This document shows, in pieces, positions 14,141-14,539 of a stretch of 14,539 nt of DNA (position 1 is the first letter of the stretch; each line of letters starts with the position of its first letter). Below the pieces are notes generated by a model. It was not told the DNA's origin. It did not search any database and was given only the letters and a program-made list of their open reading frames with translations. The DNA lies in contig PUNB01000163.1 of assembly GCA_003552565.1 (NCBI GenBank), forward strand, positions 1-14,539, read 5' to 3'. A program made the translations under genes and the position numbers. This DNA comes from Lentisphaerota bacterium (GTDB lineage Bacteria > Verrucomicrobiota > Lentisphaeria > Oligosphaerales > PUNB01).

Positions 14141-14539
14141 ATGGCTATTAAAGAATATAAACCAACTTCACCTGGTCGCCGAGGCATGACGATTTCAGAT
14201 ATGCCGGAGGTCGATCGCAAAGCTAAACCCCAGAAAAACCTTACAAAAGGGAAAAAAAGCAGCGGCGGCCGTAATAATCAGGGCAGAACCACCACCCGCT
14301 TTCGAGGCGGCGGTGTCAAAAAACGTTATCGTCAGATTGATTTCCGCCGTGACAAGGAAAACGTTCCGGCTCGCGTGGCGGTGATCGAATACGATCCCAA
14401 TCGCAGCGCTCATGTGGCTCTGCTGAATTATGTGGACGGAGAGAAACGCTATATTCTGGCTCCAGTCGGCTTAAAGGTGGGCCAGACTGTGGTCAGCGGT
14501 GAGTCTGGTGATTTCTCTGTCGGTAATTCCATGCCCATA
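14141..14539 (+). CDS. rplB: 50S ribosomal protein L2, N-terminal 133 residues (3' end outside window)
   Basis: L2 is one of the most conserved ribosomal proteins, needed for subunit association and peptidyl transferase function. An open frame from ATG at 14141 runs off the window end with no stop. It reads MAIKEYKPTSPGRRGM, then GGRNNQGRTTTRFRGGG and RYRQIDFRRDKENVPARV, IEYDPNRSAHVALL and EKRYILAPVGLKVG, matching the N-terminal half of L2 (usual length about 275). AGGA at 14131-14134 lies six bases before the start. The gap from rplW is 33 bases, consistent with one S10-cluster transcript. The C-terminal His-containing region, needed for activity, lies outside the window. Confidence 0.96.
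   Translation, partial: MAIKEYKPTSPGRRGMTISDMPEVDRKAKPQKNLTKGKKSSGGRNNQGRTTTRFRGGGVKKRYRQIDFRRDKENVPARVAVIEYDPNRSAHVALLNYVDGEKRYILAPVGLKVGQTVVSGESGDFSVGNSMPI

Overview
This window is a stretch of bacterial core chromosome. It carries the L10/L12-RNA polymerase (rif) cluster, the str cluster and the start of the S10 ribosomal-protein cluster, all on the + strand, in the order rplJ(partial)-rplL-rpoB-rpoC-rpsL-rpsG-fusA-rpsJ-rplC-rplD-rplW-rplB(partial). Every gene was recognised from conserved protein sequence. All complete genes appear intact, with no frameshift, mobile element, CRISPR array, tRNA or rRNA. The base composition is moderately GC-rich and uniform, with no sign of recent transfer.

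Layout. Positions 1-872 hold the end of L10, the L7/L12 gene and a leader before rpoB with a strong but T-tract-free hairpin (705-734), placed like the rplL-rpoB attenuator of enterobacteria. Positions 873-4766 and 4898-9085 hold the beta and beta' subunits of RNA polymerase. They are separated by a 131-base spacer with a 9-base tandem duplication, and rpoC begins at a TTG codon. Positions 9160-12149 hold S12, S7 and EF-G with short gaps. Positions 12180-14539 hold S10, L3, L4, L23 and the first 133 codons of L2; rplD and rplW overlap at ATGA. No promoter or intrinsic terminator is convincing anywhere after rplL, so the genes may be read as one long transcript for RNA polymerase and ribosome assembly.

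Organism. The beta' trigger loop carries the SI3-type insertion and beta carries a dispensable-region insertion (beta-i9/SI2 type), both typical of Gram-negative phyla. The rif, str and S10 blocks are directly joined, and no tuf gene lies between fusA and rpsJ. This layout fits PVC-type bacteria (Verrucomicrobiota, Lentisphaerota, Kiritimatiellota, Planctomycetota) or related deep Gram-negative lineages. That placement is inference with modest confidence; a tree is needed.

Most notable. Two drug-target residues in native housekeeping genes match known resistance substitutions. RpoB has Asn at the position of E. coli His526 (and Cys at Pro520) in the rifampicin pocket. S12 has Arg at the position of Lys88, a classic streptomycin-resistance site. 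Together they predict innate insensitivity to both drugs. I found no previously undescribed multi-gene system here; the gene content is conserved housekeeping.
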